DNA of 48,152 nt from Rubripirellula sp. (GCA_029213145.1 JARGNK010000034.1:3010-51161), one strand, 5' to 3'; counted from the first letter of the stretch, positions 28,615-38,122 are shown. Translations and numbers: made by a program. Notes: a model not told the origin generated them from the sequence alone.

Positions 28615-28809
28615 AAACTCCAGCCGGATCAGGCAGCGGCAGAGATAGTCGCTGCGGCTTCAGGAATCGTAGTCGTGGCTTCCTATGAAGAACAGGCAAT
28701 GCTGCAGGCTGGCGATTCACTGTTCACCATCGAAGAATCTGGCTGTCTGGAAGTTCATTGCTACTTAAAAGTCAACGAAATGACATGGACCTGGGGGGCA
28801 CTCCGGTGG
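28615..28809 (+). pseudogene. Fragment of a membrane fusion protein (HlyD/RND adaptor)
   Basis: Directly after the YHYH gene, the frame KLQPDQAAAEIVAAASGIVV continues with VASYEEQAMLQAGDSLFTIE and ESGCLEVHCYLKVNEM, then stops near 28801. The pattern A-x-x-SG-x-V-V...G-x-x-L-x-x-GD-x-LF-x-I-x-x-x-x-x-LEV is the barrel-sandwich part of HlyD-type adaptors. No start codon context, and the rest of the gene is absent, so it is a remnant. The 240 bp after it hold the promoter or leader of the next gene. Confidence 0.5.
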
Positions 28810-29051
28810 TGATGATCTCTGTGATAACCATCCCGGGTGTGCTGCCTATCCTTTTGGAAACACATCACCAGGCCCTCGTCCGAATTCCCATAGCAACCAC
28901 TCTTGCATTCGACTTGATGTTCAACACCACCACCTTTTTTTGCCTGCCCCAACCTGGCTGTTTGTGACTCAGCAAGTTCGGCCAATCACCATCAGTCGAT
29001 TTGCGCGTGCTGGATGTTTGCGCCACTTGAGCCCTCTTTCGCGAGATCACC

Positions 29052-30293
29052 ATGAAACTCTCATCAATCTTCCTGCTCGCCATCACTCTTGTGTGTGCTC
29101 CGATATTCCAGAGCCACACGTTTGCTCAAAACGGCAATCAAGGCGGCGGGCAAAAACAGGCGGGTGGCAAGGGAATGAAGGGACGCAAACGAGGCGGTCA
29201 AAAAGGACGTGGTGGTGAAGCGAGAAACGAAAAAACGGCTACAGCTGATCATCTTCCACCCGGCTTTCAGCAACTGACCAAAGACGAAGTCAAATTACTC
29301 GATTCACTTTGCAGTCGTGCTCTTGAACACATCGACGGGTTGCAGCCACGGTCGAAAATTTCTCTCCTTTCGATTGCCAACTACTTCGGATCGATGACTA
29401 TCTCAGCAGACAAAATTGCCGTAGCAGAAGGTGATGCCGAAATCGAAACCGGCCCTTCCGAAACCGACATCGGCTTCTACATTCTGAGTCGGCTCAGCAG
29501 CAAACAACGAGGTGAACTCGGGAAACTCGTTGTCAGTCAAAGACCGGATATCGCAGAATACGAACAGCTTCACGAGCAGGTTTTGAACCTGCTTCGAACA
29601 TTCCCAGAGGCAAACCCACCGCAGCGAGCAATTGAGCGAGCCCTCGCGGATGCCGCCAAGGCTGCCGGCGAAAAGGAGATCGAGATAGCGATCGCTCAGG
29701 CTCGGGTCTTTGCGGACATCGCCAAATCACTTACGCAAGAACAACAACAGTTCCTCTTGCTGGTTCGCTCCAGTCCAGCGGCCGTCAATACGAGCAACGA
29801 ATCGATTGCGGAAGTGCGCGCAGCACTCGCTCAGCATGACCTTAAGGATCAGGGAGCGATAGCGATTCTGGCCTACAAAGCCGCGTGTTACTGCACCGGC
29901 ACGGGCGCGCAAAACGCCGCGTCCTACCTCGGCAAAGCGACGGGCGTTTTCCGAGGAAAATCTGGCGGAGGCAGGGAAATGCAAAGAACAGCATCCTTCC
30001 TGAACACGCTCAATCTGTTACAGCAGCAGAAACTGTTTCAACTGCTCAAATCCGAAGCAAGATCTCTTCAAACACAGGCGTCGCTACGATCACAAATGAT
30101 CGTGTTGCTGGATGGTCTCAAGGCAGGTAAGGATTTTGTAGAGAGAAAAGCTCGGCAAGCGGGTGGCACAAGCGCTCAATCAGAAATGCGCAACATCGTT
30201 TTCGAAGCAAATGTGTTCACGCAGTTGCAGACCTCTCTGACTGACACTCAGCGAAGATTTATCTTGCAGAACATTGCCTCAGCAAGAAAGTAG
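29052..30293 (+). CDS. Secreted helical protein of unknown function
   Basis: A 413-residue exported protein with a signal peptide (LSSIFLLAITLVCAPIFQSH, then TFAQ). Residues about 27-60 are Gln/Gly/Lys-rich (NGNQGGGQKQAGGKGMKGRK), in the style of its upstream neighbours. The rest is almost entirely helical, with an internal CYCTGTGAQNAASYLGKATG patch (about 278-297) that is the only Cys-containing part of the mature chain and the most distinctive element. No EF-hand and no known enzyme motif. It follows the YHYH gene by 437 bp, holding a gene fragment, so it may have its own promoter, but the shared linker style and orientation suggest it belongs with the operon. I do not recognise the family. 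Confidence 0.7.
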   Translation: MKLSSIFLLAITLVCAPIFQSHTFAQNGNQGGGQKQAGGKGMKGRKRGGQKGRGGEARNEKTATADHLPPGFQQLTKDEVKLLDSLCSRALEHIDGLQPRSKISLLSIANYFGSMTISADKIAVAEGDAEIETGPSETDIGFYILSRLSSKQRGELGKLVVSQRPDIAEYEQLHEQVLNLLRTFPEANPPQRAIERALADAAKAAGEKEIEIAIAQARVFADIAKSLTQEQQQFLLLVRSSPAAVNTSNESIAEVRAALAQHDLKDQGAIAILAYKAACYCTGTGAQNAASYLGKATGVFRGKSGGGREMQRTASFLNTLNLLQQQKLFQLLKSEARSLQTQASLRSQMIVLLDGLKAGKDFVERKARQAGGTSAQSEMRNIVFEANVFTQLQTSLTDTQRRFILQNIASARK

Positions 30294-30819
30294 CATTCGT
30301 TGCATTTTCTGGTCCGCCAGTCCATTGGTAACGATCGATTTTTACAGGTCGCGAATCACCGGCGATCATCGTTTCGTTTCCGCATTCAACCCGATCGCCG
30401 GTTGAACAGGCTTGGAACTGGCGTTATGCGATATTCCTAATCTTTGCCTTATCAAAAGATTCTGGGCGGTCCGCTGAACAAGCAGGTCTCCTTGCTTATA
30501 TCGCTTGAACTTCTGACCAAAACTTCTCCAACCCGCTGATTCTCATTTCGCTAAGTCGTCTTGCCACGTTACCGGTTTCTGTGATTGGTGTGGCTGCTGC
30601 ACCGACCGCTTGCATGATGGCAGGCAAGCCTGATGTTGCAAGTCATGCGCCGATGTTCGAAGAACATTTTAAAACGATGACGCCGTGCAGCGGGGACCCG
30701 GCTGGCGAGAGTCGCGATCCATGAGCGCCTCGGTATTTCCGCGTGTCAGTATTGTCAATGTTTCCATTCCCGCGCCGATTCATAAGGGTGCAACACTCAA
30801 GCAGATTCGCGACGTTCGC
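30294..30819. other. Intergenic region with possible gene debris
   Basis: Plus-strand patches look protein-like, for example LISLSRLATLPVSVIGVAAA then PTACMMAGKPDVASHAPMF around 30530-30680, and SIVNVSIPAPIHKGATLKQI near 30750, but they carry stops and no start. Possibly a decayed gene that I cannot name. The region separates convergent genes; I see no terminator. Confidence 0.3.
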
Positions 30820-31899
30820 TCACCAGTAACCGCGGTTATGGTAAACGGTACCGGTCGTGCGATCAAAGAAGAATGTCGTCATCGCCCCATTCGATTTGGT
30901 GGGACCGGAAAATGTAATTGCATCCCGTAGTGGTTCCCAGCCCGCGATCTTGCGAAAAATTTCTGTGTCTGCTGGTCGCACTTTTCTTCTTTCATGATCG
31001 ATTTCAGATCGCTGTTCAACTGAGGTATTGCCGTCCCGTTTCCACAACTCATCTAAAAAATTTGTGAAGTCATCCAGCGAGATTTTGTATCTTGCGTAAT
31101 GACCTCCACGCTCGCTGAAGATGACGATGTCCGTCGCCTCGCGGGGCAAATAAGGCTTGATGCGAGGATCAGCAACCATGTCTGCCGATTCAAAATGATG
31201 TTTGCCCGATAGGAAGGTTTTGTCTTCGGGCGCTTTCTCGGTCGGTTCAATCGCTTTGCCGATCACGAGATGCTGCCCGTCAAGGTCTGTGGCGCCCTTG
31301 ATCTCAATCCTTCCATCAGCAGCAACGATCATTTGGAAAGACTGCGTGGCTTTTTCAGGCTGCTCCGCCCGCTGAACTGAGGACTTCTCTGTCCAAGTGA
31401 TTGTTCTCTGGTCTGGATTCCAACTTCCCATGTAATAAGACGGCCTGGCTGGAACTGTCAAATCGGCTTGTTTTTGTAAAGCTTCGAGATCGGTGGCAAA
31501 AAGCCCCCATTTAAATCCAGTTTTAGAAGGCGTCCCCATGATCGTGTACTGCACGGTTCGGTCGCGTGAGTCGGCTGACCACCGCAGCACCATGGCCCAA
31601 CCTGCATACATGCCGCCGACGGGACTTCCGGTAACATGCAATTCTGCTGTTACCGGAGTCACGACTCCTCCCTTCGTTGACTCACCCTCGAAGGTCTACT
31701 TACCGCAAGCAAGGTTTAGGCCTTCGAACAACGTAAGGTCATCATTCGGAAAACCCTCGGGCAAGCTGGGATATCCGAGTTTGCTCCAGCGTGCCGCGGA
31801 ATCCTGGGCGTCGGAATCGCTGGCAAACAAAACCACCCCAAGGACGGCGAATCCGCCGAGAAGGAGCGGGTAACAAGAAACCAGACCACGAGCACGCAT
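30820..31899 (-). pseudogene. Secreted protein gene interrupted by an in-frame TAG
   Basis: From ATG 31899 the minus strand encodes a signal peptide (RARGLVSCYPLLLGGFAVLG, then VVLFASDSDAQ), then RWSKLGYPSLPEGFPNDDLT and LFEGLNLACGK, and meets TAG at 31696-31698. The same frame continues without any shift: TFEGESTKGGVVTPVTAELH and a further 280 residues (GMYAGWAMVLRWSADSRDRT, FQMIVAADGRIEIKGATDLD, AGWEPLRDAITFSGPTKSNG) to 30820. So this is one gene of about 359 codons with a single nonsense codon, not two genes: the second part has no plausible start of its own and lacks a signal peptide. Function is unknown; the C-terminal part is beta-rich. A base-call error, a recent nonsense mutation or stop read-through are the options; the first two are more likely. 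Confidence 0.72.
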
Positions 31900-32461
31900 G
31901 AATCGCTTCCCAGAAGAGTAAGAATCACATAAGCTTTGCAATGCAAAGTAAGCGGAGTTTGAACCGTGTCAAGTCAAAAACGGGGGAATTTTCAAACGCG
32001 CAATTGATCGCGAAGCCCCAGCTTTCAGCGACCTTTGAATTACTGCCAACCAGCCGTTGCGAGTCAATTGGTGAAGTTGTGCATGCTCATCGGCCAAGGA
32101 AGCACATCGCAAGCAACCCTCTTCGAACCAGCTCGATTCCCGAAGACTGACGCAAGTTGCTGAGCAATAAGAGGGTATTGATCACTGTGTCTGGAAGTAC
32201 GAAACGAAGTCGAAATCAACACAACCTCCCAGCTTTTTTCAACCGGTCACCACGCCGTGTAGGACGAAAACCATGTGGCTGCTCAAATTGTTTCCCTCTC
32301 TTTAAGAGGCGATTTTGTTTCTTGCGTCGGTTGAGTCAGACGCTCCCAAGGTTTACGGTACATTTTGCTTTGGCGATTAAACTCTGTAGATGTGTGCGTG
32401 GGATTCTTCACGCTGACAGAGGCCATGAATAATACCAACACTGCTGTAATCAGATTCCTTT
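31900..32461. other. Divergent intergenic region
   Basis: Lies between the minus-strand secreted protein gene and the plus-strand J-like gene, so it should hold both promoters. I see no convincing gene; the short plus-strand frames (31941-32150, 32157-32432) have no motif. Confidence 0.45.
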
Positions 32462-33853
32462 ATGTCTGATCCTTCCTTTGATCCTTATCACAAATGGCTC
32501 GGCATTCCTGCATCCGAGCAACCCGCAAACCATTATCGTTTGCTTGGGCTGGCGATGTTTGAATCGGACACTGATGTGATTGATTCTGCCGCGGCACGGC
32601 AAACCACGTACGTACGCTCTTTCGCCATTGGTCAACATGGAGATCTGTCGCAGTCGATCCTAAACGAAATCGCCAAGGCGAAACTCACACTGCTCGATCC
32701 TGAGACCAAGAGACAGTACGACGACACGCTTGTTAAACCAGAAACTCAAAGTCGTCCGCTCAATGCCCTGGACAGACCGGTTGCCGCTGACAGGCCGGTC
32801 GCCGCTGACAGGCCGGTCGCCGCTGACAGGCCGGTCGCACCAAAGCTCTCGCCACCACTTGTCCGATGCCCAGGTTGTGGCGTTGGTCTTGCCATTAGCG
32901 AGGCGCTCTTTGGGAAAACAGTTCAATGCACAAAATGCAAAACGCAATGCCAGGTATCAGATAATGGCACGGCGGTATTATTGTTGCCTGTCGGAGCAAC
33001 GGACCGTGCTGATTCATCAGCTGATGCGTACACACTATCTGAACCGGTATCGCTCTCGCGTGCAAAAAGCGACACACTCGCTATGCACGCGAACGTTACA
33101 AAGCGACGAGCCAAGACGTCGTTATCAATGTGGCTCGTAGCGATCTCATTTGTTTTGATTGGAATCCTCGGAATCATTTATGGGGTCAGTCTTCTTTGGT
33201 CAGTGTCCGACAAAGATCGTCCCCGTATCACGGCGACTGAGTTCGATGATCAGCAACGCGTTGTTTTACCACCAATTCAAAGTCAAGCCGCTCGGGGAAT
33301 AGAGCAAAGGGAATCGCTTGTTCCCAGCACCCGTATTCGACGACGTAATCCGTCACCACCAATCCGAGCTGAATCCGCAGGCCAAAAAGAGGATCAACCA
33401 TCGCAATCCCCGGTGAGGACCGAACCCGATGCAACGGACGGGGTGCGAACCATTTTCGCTCGTCAGGGAGCAACGACATTCGTCAATGGACCAACAAAAA
33501 ATGTTGTCGTTACCGGCGTGTGCTCATCGGTTCAGGTGGGTGGCTCTGGATATAACATCACAATTGAGCAAATGGTCGACGGAGAGATCAAGCTATCCGG
33601 CTTCGATCATCGATTACATGTCACTGGATCGGTGATTAAGATTCTGGGGTCCGGCCTTCGACATCAGTTGATTGTGGAGGAACTCGGGCAAGTAGTCATG
33701 TCGGGTAATGATCATGAGCTCTCCTTTGTGCGAAGTCACGCTGATCCTGCTGCGTCGCTCGGCAGCGATCAGCCAGCGATCAGATCAACGAGGAACTTCA
33801 AGCAAATTGAACAAATTGCAAAACTACCACCGCCAACGAGCATTCGCGAGTGA
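32462..33853 (+). CDS. J-domain-like / zinc-ribbon / DUF3060 membrane protein
   Basis: A 463-residue mosaic. Residues 1-90: FDPYHKWLGIPASEQPANHY followed by RLLGLAMFESDTDVI and ETKRQYD, the planctomycete J-like domain; the HPD of true DnaJ proteins is not present. Then four DRPVAA repeats (about 104-126). A zinc ribbon follows: CPGCG...CTKCKTQC (about 137-161), then a transmembrane helix (MWLVAISFVLIGILGIIYGV, about 222-241), a Pro/Arg-rich linker, and a C-terminal DUF3060 beta-solenoid (ATTFVNGPTKNVVVTGVCSS, QVGGSGYNITIEQM, SGFDHRLHVTGSVIKILGSG). The last domain should be outside the cytoplasm, so the protein may pass folding or envelope signals across the membrane; that is inference. Monocistronic in appearance; the ATG follows ATTCCTTT with no good ribosome site. 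Confidence 0.8.
   Translation: MSDPSFDPYHKWLGIPASEQPANHYRLLGLAMFESDTDVIDSAAARQTTYVRSFAIGQHGDLSQSILNEIAKAKLTLLDPETKRQYDDTLVKPETQSRPLNALDRPVAADRPVAADRPVAADRPVAPKLSPPLVRCPGCGVGLAISEALFGKTVQCTKCKTQCQVSDNGTAVLLLPVGATDRADSSADAYTLSEPVSLSRAKSDTLAMHANVTKRRAKTSLSMWLVAISFVLIGILGIIYGVSLLWSVSDKDRPRITATEFDDQQRVVLPPIQSQAARGIEQRESLVPSTRIRRRNPSPPIRAESAGQKEDQPSQSPVRTEPDATDGVRTIFARQGATTFVNGPTKNVVVTGVCSSVQVGGSGYNITIEQMVDGEIKLSGFDHRLHVTGSVIKILGSGLRHQLIVEELGQVVMSGNDHELSFVRSHADPAASLGSDQPAIRSTRNFKQIEQIAKLPPPTSIRE
32771..32839 (+). repeat. 18-bp in-frame coding repeat (DRPVAA)
   Basis: GACAGGCCGGTCGCCGCT occurs twice exactly (32789-32806, 32807-32824), once with two changes (32771-32788), and a fourth time truncated (32825-32839). 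It encodes DRPVAA four times within the linker after the J-like domain. Identity between the inner copies suggests recent expansion. Confidence 0.92.
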
Positions 33854-33981
33854 ACTACAGCACGATTCAACCGCGCCGCGACTCATTCGGGAAGCCGACG
33901 CGAGTCGAGTCGAAGTTCTGGGAAGTCCTAGGCTACGCCCTGCTGCAGAAACCCTGATGAACTAGGCGGAAACTGCTTAAG

Positions 33982-34254
33982 TCATTTCTCCAATCGGTTT
34001 TGCGCCGTCCGAATTCGTCCGACTGTGATCGCACCTGAATCCTCAGCCTCCGTCGAATCGATCTCGGAGTCGCTGATTATCGTCTCGTCCGTGGCTTGGC
34101 CGATCATCACGGCTTCTTTGATAGAGCGTTTCATCCACTTGGCCTCGTCACCTTCAGTCACGCGACCGCTCGCGATATAAGCCGCATAGATTTGTGCTGC
34201 GGCTTGCACGATGACGCTTTCGCTGTACTGCAACTTGAAGTGTTTCTTCGCCAT
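33982..34254 (-). CDS. Small hypothetical protein
   Basis: A 90-residue cytoplasmic protein. I use the ATG at 34254 (MAKKHFKLQYSESVIVQAAA) because the 14 codons before it lack coding character. A helical N-terminal half with ESVIVQAAAQIYAAYIASGR, then EAKWMKRSIKEAVMIGQATD and an acidic Ser/Asp/Glu-rich segment (IISDSEIDSTEAEDSGA). No known motif; the pattern is of a small helical regulatory or structural protein. It is convergent with the J-like gene, ending 128 bp away. Confidence 0.55.
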   Translation of the reverse strand: MAKKHFKLQYSESVIVQAAAQIYAAYIASGRVTEGDEAKWMKRSIKEAVMIGQATDETIISDSEIDSTEAEDSGAITVGRIRTAQNRLEK

Positions 34255-35208
34255 GAGAATTTGATTCCTGATAAGTTCTTTGCATAACGGTTGCACTCAA
34301 TGTAGAAGCAATCTAGCAAAAAGTGCTCCGTAGAATTTCCAGAGTAGACGCAGTTTGGTTTCGAACGGATGGCTGTGCGACCGCATTCGCGCATGTCTGG
34401 GAAATTGTCGTGTTGAAATGATAACGAGTTTCATTTACTCCGTTATGACTGAAATCCCACGGCGATGGAGAGAAGAATCGCAGTGTCAGTTGCGATTCAC
34501 GGTTTGGGTTCATGGTCAAAACGTTTTCCCATGGACACCCCTTTATGGTGAAAAAAATTGGACCGAACAAACTTTCTCAGGCATTCCTGTTTTGCATCAA
34601 CTGCGACTTGGTTTTGGGTGGCATAGGCTAGTAAGGTTGTTTCACCATCGTGCGTGGGAGATTTTGACCGATGGAGAGTCGAGCAGATTATTTTGAGAGT
34701 ATTCCAATGTTCTTGCCCAACTCGCACGTGAACTCAAGATCGCGTTAATTAAATGACCGCAGCGATTTTTGCCCTGAGCCAGCTCTGTTCGATTGATGCA
34801 AACGCTTTGACGAGGAAATCCAGCGAAATCCTGTCTGTCTAATTCACCAATCTGTGCCAAGCGATTAGCAATTCGCTGACTAGGTCTACCGGGCTCTTTC
34901 AACTCTTTTTTTCCCTATGTTATGTCTGAAGTGAATCGCTGGTGTACTTGGTACTAGGAGGACTTCCAAAAGAGGTCTCTTGTCCAGAAATAAACGCCGT
35001 ACATCTTTTTCTGCACCGGTCCCAAACGAAATACTGTTTTCGGTATCAAAACGATATGGCATGCGTTAGGGGTGCCATTGCCGCTAGGTCACGCGTTGCG
35101 CGACAAAAAACATGCACAACCGTAAGTCTCTGATGCGCACTGAACACTGGCGAATGTTTTCGCCCGCTGCATCGTGCATTACACATGTGGGTAAAAAGTG
35201 AACAAACT
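34255..35208. other. Intergenic region, no gene recognised
   Basis: About 950 bp between divergent genes. The conflicting frames at 34355-34696 (+), 34497-34902 (-) and 34942-35133 (+) show no family features. Promoters for both flanking genes should be here. GGTTTCGAACGGATGG at 34350 and A/T-rich patches are the only visible variation. Confidence 0.4.
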
Positions 35209-36726
35209 ATGAACGAATCTAAAAATCAATCGAGTGGGTTTCCTCGTCGTGCTGTGCTCAAAGGCACGGCGACGGTCGGATTGGGTTTTTTCGCTTTGGC
35301 GTATTGCTTGCTGAACTCCGCTGAAGCTACAGAGACGACGGACCCGATTTTTGACACCAAGGAAATTCGTGATGAAAGCACATTGGAGATAAAAACTCTG
35401 CAGGATTGGCATGTGGACGAGGTGACAGGCTCGACGCGACAGAAACTGATCGAAATCAACGTTGCCCAATGGTGGCCTGGACAAGATTATCGGATCCCGG
35501 TTCGTATGATTGTTCCGCTCAAAGCTAAAGCAAAAGGCTTTCATTTGACTGGCGCAAACTCATATCAGGAATTGATGGAGGATACGAGAATAAGCGAGTT
35601 CCAGGGAAAACTGCTGGAAGGTGGTGTTGGCATCGTCAAGACGCACGTCAAGGCGTTTCGGCAAATTCCGGGCAAGCGGGGCTTGGAGCAAAAGATGGGG
35701 CGTCAGTTTTTGGAAGAGCTGAATCCGCGATACACAACGATTTGGATATGGTCGATGACCTTAATGCGGGCAACTACTGCGGCGTATGCGGACCGTGACC
35801 ATTTCGAAATCGGCAAAGTCGTTGGCTCGGGAAGCTCGAAGAACGGCATCTCCCCCGCGGTCGCCTTGATTAATGACGAACGTTTTACCGCGACATGTTC
35901 TAACCACGCGTTTGCTTATGGTTCACCGACGCGAAGAAACGAGAGAGCAGAAATAGAAAAGGTTAAGGCAGCAAGCAAGGCATTCTTTGAGGCTGTTAGA
36001 GCTGGTGATGTTGAGCTAGAAGCACAACGCGCGCGATGGTATCAAAGTGTAATGGTGGGATCTAATCGCAACATGGATGCGATTGCGCTCAGAGCGGGAA
36101 AATCCATGGACAAATTAAACGAGATGAGAAGTCGCTTTTGGCCCAGTGTGTGCGTTACCGAGAATTGGGACAAGCTGATAAAGCGCGGCGTCGATGTGTT
36201 GTTCCAGCCGGGAACTAATGACTATGTTGCCTATGATATTTTATGGGGAGCGCAGAACTATCCTCAGCTACCTGTCTATTACGAACCTAATGGTGGGCAC
36301 TCGCAAACGCCACACGGAGCCGCAGCAAAAGATAACCAGAACGTCGAGGCTTTTCTTTGGAATCATTTCTTTGGCGGTGATTCCTTGTTGAAGCCTCCAA
36401 CGTCAAGCTACGAGGTTGATCAGGATAAGTTAAGTGTCCGTGTGCGTTTCGATGAGGGCCCTCAACCGACAAGCGGACGCATCTGGTGGATCTATGATCG
36501 CGCTCCCGCAGGGTCCGCTCCGTTCTTGCACGTGCAGATCCCCGAAAACCAATGGATGGATATGGAACACGATGCGCAGACCGGCACGTGGACCGCAACC
36601 TTGCCGCTGAAAAGTGGGTATTCCCGAATCGATTTCTTCAGTAACCACGGTCAGGTGACCAATGGCTACAAGCAGTATCTCTCGAGCCCTTATACGCGAG
36701 TAGAACTTGGCCCATTTCGTCAATAA
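35209..36726 (+). CDS. Tat-exported alpha/beta hydrolase, PhoPQ-activated (PqaA-like) family
   Basis: A 505-residue protein. ATG 35209 gives a twin-arginine leader (FPRRAVLKGTATVGLGFFAL, residues 11-30, ending near NSAEA). The hydrolase core shows a nucleophile elbow VVGSGSSKNG (Ser210 by the GxSxxG rule), GVDVLFQPGTNDYVAYD with a candidate acid, and GGHSQTPHG with a candidate base His, in the usual order. The C-terminal part (VRVRFDEGPQPTSGRIWWIY, FLHVQIPENQWMDME, then TATLPLKSGYSRIDFFSNHG) is a beta-sandwich as in PhoPQ-activated pathogenicity-related proteins. The substrate is unknown; carboxyl-ester or peptide hydrolysis are both possible. No co-directional neighbour within 400 bp, so probably transcribed alone. 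A second in-frame ATG lies 24 bp upstream, giving a longer, less likely leader. Confidence 0.75.
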   Translation: MNESKNQSSGFPRRAVLKGTATVGLGFFALAYCLLNSAEATETTDPIFDTKEIRDESTLEIKTLQDWHVDEVTGSTRQKLIEINVAQWWPGQDYRIPVRMIVPLKAKAKGFHLTGANSYQELMEDTRISEFQGKLLEGGVGIVKTHVKAFRQIPGKRGLEQKMGRQFLEELNPRYTTIWIWSMTLMRATTAAYADRDHFEIGKVVGSGSSKNGISPAVALINDERFTATCSNHAFAYGSPTRRNERAEIEKVKAASKAFFEAVRAGDVELEAQRARWYQSVMVGSNRNMDAIALRAGKSMDKLNEMRSRFWPSVCVTENWDKLIKRGVDVLFQPGTNDYVAYDILWGAQNYPQLPVYYEPNGGHSQTPHGAAAKDNQNVEAFLWNHFFGGDSLLKPPTSSYEVDQDKLSVRVRFDEGPQPTSGRIWWIYDRAPAGSAPFLHVQIPENQWMDMEHDAQTGTWTATLPLKSGYSRIDFFSNHGQVTNGYKQYLSSPYTRVELGPFRQ

Positions 36727-37149
36727 TGGTGACTTGTCCACCAAGTCGAATTAGCTGGTCGTCAGAGGATTTTCGAGTTTGGCTCATCAACTGTGTCGCA
36801 ATTCTCGGTCGCAATTGATTCCCGTCGTAGCGATGATGGCCAAGCGATATTCACCAGTGCGATCTGCCGCATATCAATCTCTTTGATGGGGACCGGCCCT
36901 GACTCAACCGACGGTAGCAAGCGATTGGCCTTTTGAAGATCCGAGGCCAAATTGATCAGCCGCTTGCGAGAGGATTGTCTTGGCATTTACCGAAAATCTG
37001 GAAAGACTGATCGTCTTGCTCGTAGGTTGGGAATTGAACGGATTCCACTTGACCGCTCGATCCATGCCTAATCATGCGATACCGCGGTCATTTAATCCAA
37101 TGGCTATGAATTGCGGCTGCACATAGTCCAAATCAATAACAATCAGCGA
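36727..37149. other. Intergenic region between convergent genes
   Basis: A minus-strand frame (36986-36762) has a protein-like stretch, RKRLINLASDLQKANRLLPS, reminiscent of a histidine-kinase linker, but is too short and isolated to call. Nothing else is visible. Confidence 0.35.
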
Positions 37150-37803
37150 TCATGCGAAGCTCCAAAACATGCCAATCGCGACATCGCTTATGCCAATCAA
37201 GCTGCGGGGTTCGCATATTGTTGTATCGACGTGTTGTGTCTGAGTATCTGTTTTTCGGCTCAACGTTCGATGGAACCACGACTCACGTTTCTTTCGCTTC
37301 TTCGATGAAAACCGGGCGTAAAAGTAAGAAGACGCGAATAGCTGATTGGTGAAAATGTCGGCAAGCTGCACGTAATCGACGTCGTATTGTCTTTCTTTTC
37401 TTGACTTCTCTTCGGGCCACCATTCACCTTCGATCCATTTCTTCCGCGCGCCGCCTGACACAGCGATCATGGCGTCGATCATCTCCACTGCCGTTGAGCG
37501 GGTGACGGGTTGGTACCGTGAAATGTCCTCATGCCACCACCATGCACAACTACTTTCAGGGGTCTGGTAACAAACCCAATTTTCGAGGAAAAATGCGATC
37601 AGTTCACGGTGGATCGCCGAGTCATCGAGATCGCAGTGAAAACGATCCAGAAGTGCCGGCAGACCGACGGACGCAGTCGACGGCAACTGACTTCCAAGAG
37701 CTTCGACGTTCAGTAATTCGGCCTTCATCCAGCCGATATTGGTGTATTCGAGATACTGAAGTTTGTTAATTTGCTGAATCAGCACTGCAGGGTCACATGA
37801 CAT
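37150..37803 (-). CDS. Hypothetical protein
   Basis: A 217-residue cytoplasmic protein I do not recognise. N-terminal half helical (DPAVLIQQINKLQYLEYTNI, LPALLDRFHCDLDD), then a Trp-rich stretch WWWHEDISRYQPVTRSTAVE and KKWIEGEWWPEEKSRKERQY, ending in a basic Ser/Lys/Arg-rich tail of about 50 residues that looks less like folded protein. The tail may mean that the true end was lost by a shift. ATG at 37803. The next gene upstream on the same strand begins 319 bp away, so no operon is evident. Confidence 0.5.
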   Translation of the reverse strand: MSCDPAVLIQQINKLQYLEYTNIGWMKAELLNVEALGSQLPSTASVGLPALLDRFHCDLDDSAIHRELIAFFLENWVCYQTPESSCAWWWHEDISRYQPVTRSTAVEMIDAMIAVSGGARKKWIEGEWWPEEKSRKERQYDVDYVQLADIFTNQLFASSYFYARFSSKKRKKRESWFHRTLSRKTDTQTQHVDTTICEPRSLIGISDVAIGMFWSFA

Positions 37804-38122
37804 CGTAATTCTTGGTTAATTGAGTCTGCAATAAAATACCAAGAAAGTTGAAACCGCAGAGTTGGCCAACGCGAGGTTGCGTCAGTTTAACTTGTCTAAG
37901 ATTGTAATCGGTGCACAGCATTAACTTCGCGTTCAATCCTTCGTGAGAGTCGCCAAGACTTACCGTCATTCACGCATGGCCGAATCTCTTGGCGAGTTCT
38001 GCTGTTATGCCGGTCGAAGTTGCATGTCACGCAAAGGTCTGCGAGAGCAGGTAGAGTCATGTCGTTGATGTCCATTCAAAACCAAGAAATTCAACAGTAG
38101 TGTTTTCGCCTGACTGTTTTAT
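37804..38122. other. Intergenic region
   Basis: About 320 bp between two minus-strand genes, with no recognisable gene or clear regulatory element. Confidence 0.4.

Noticed and set aside
36762..36986. Histidine-kinase fragment on the minus strand
   Set aside because: Only a short stretch looks kinase-like and no conserved His, N or G box is present.
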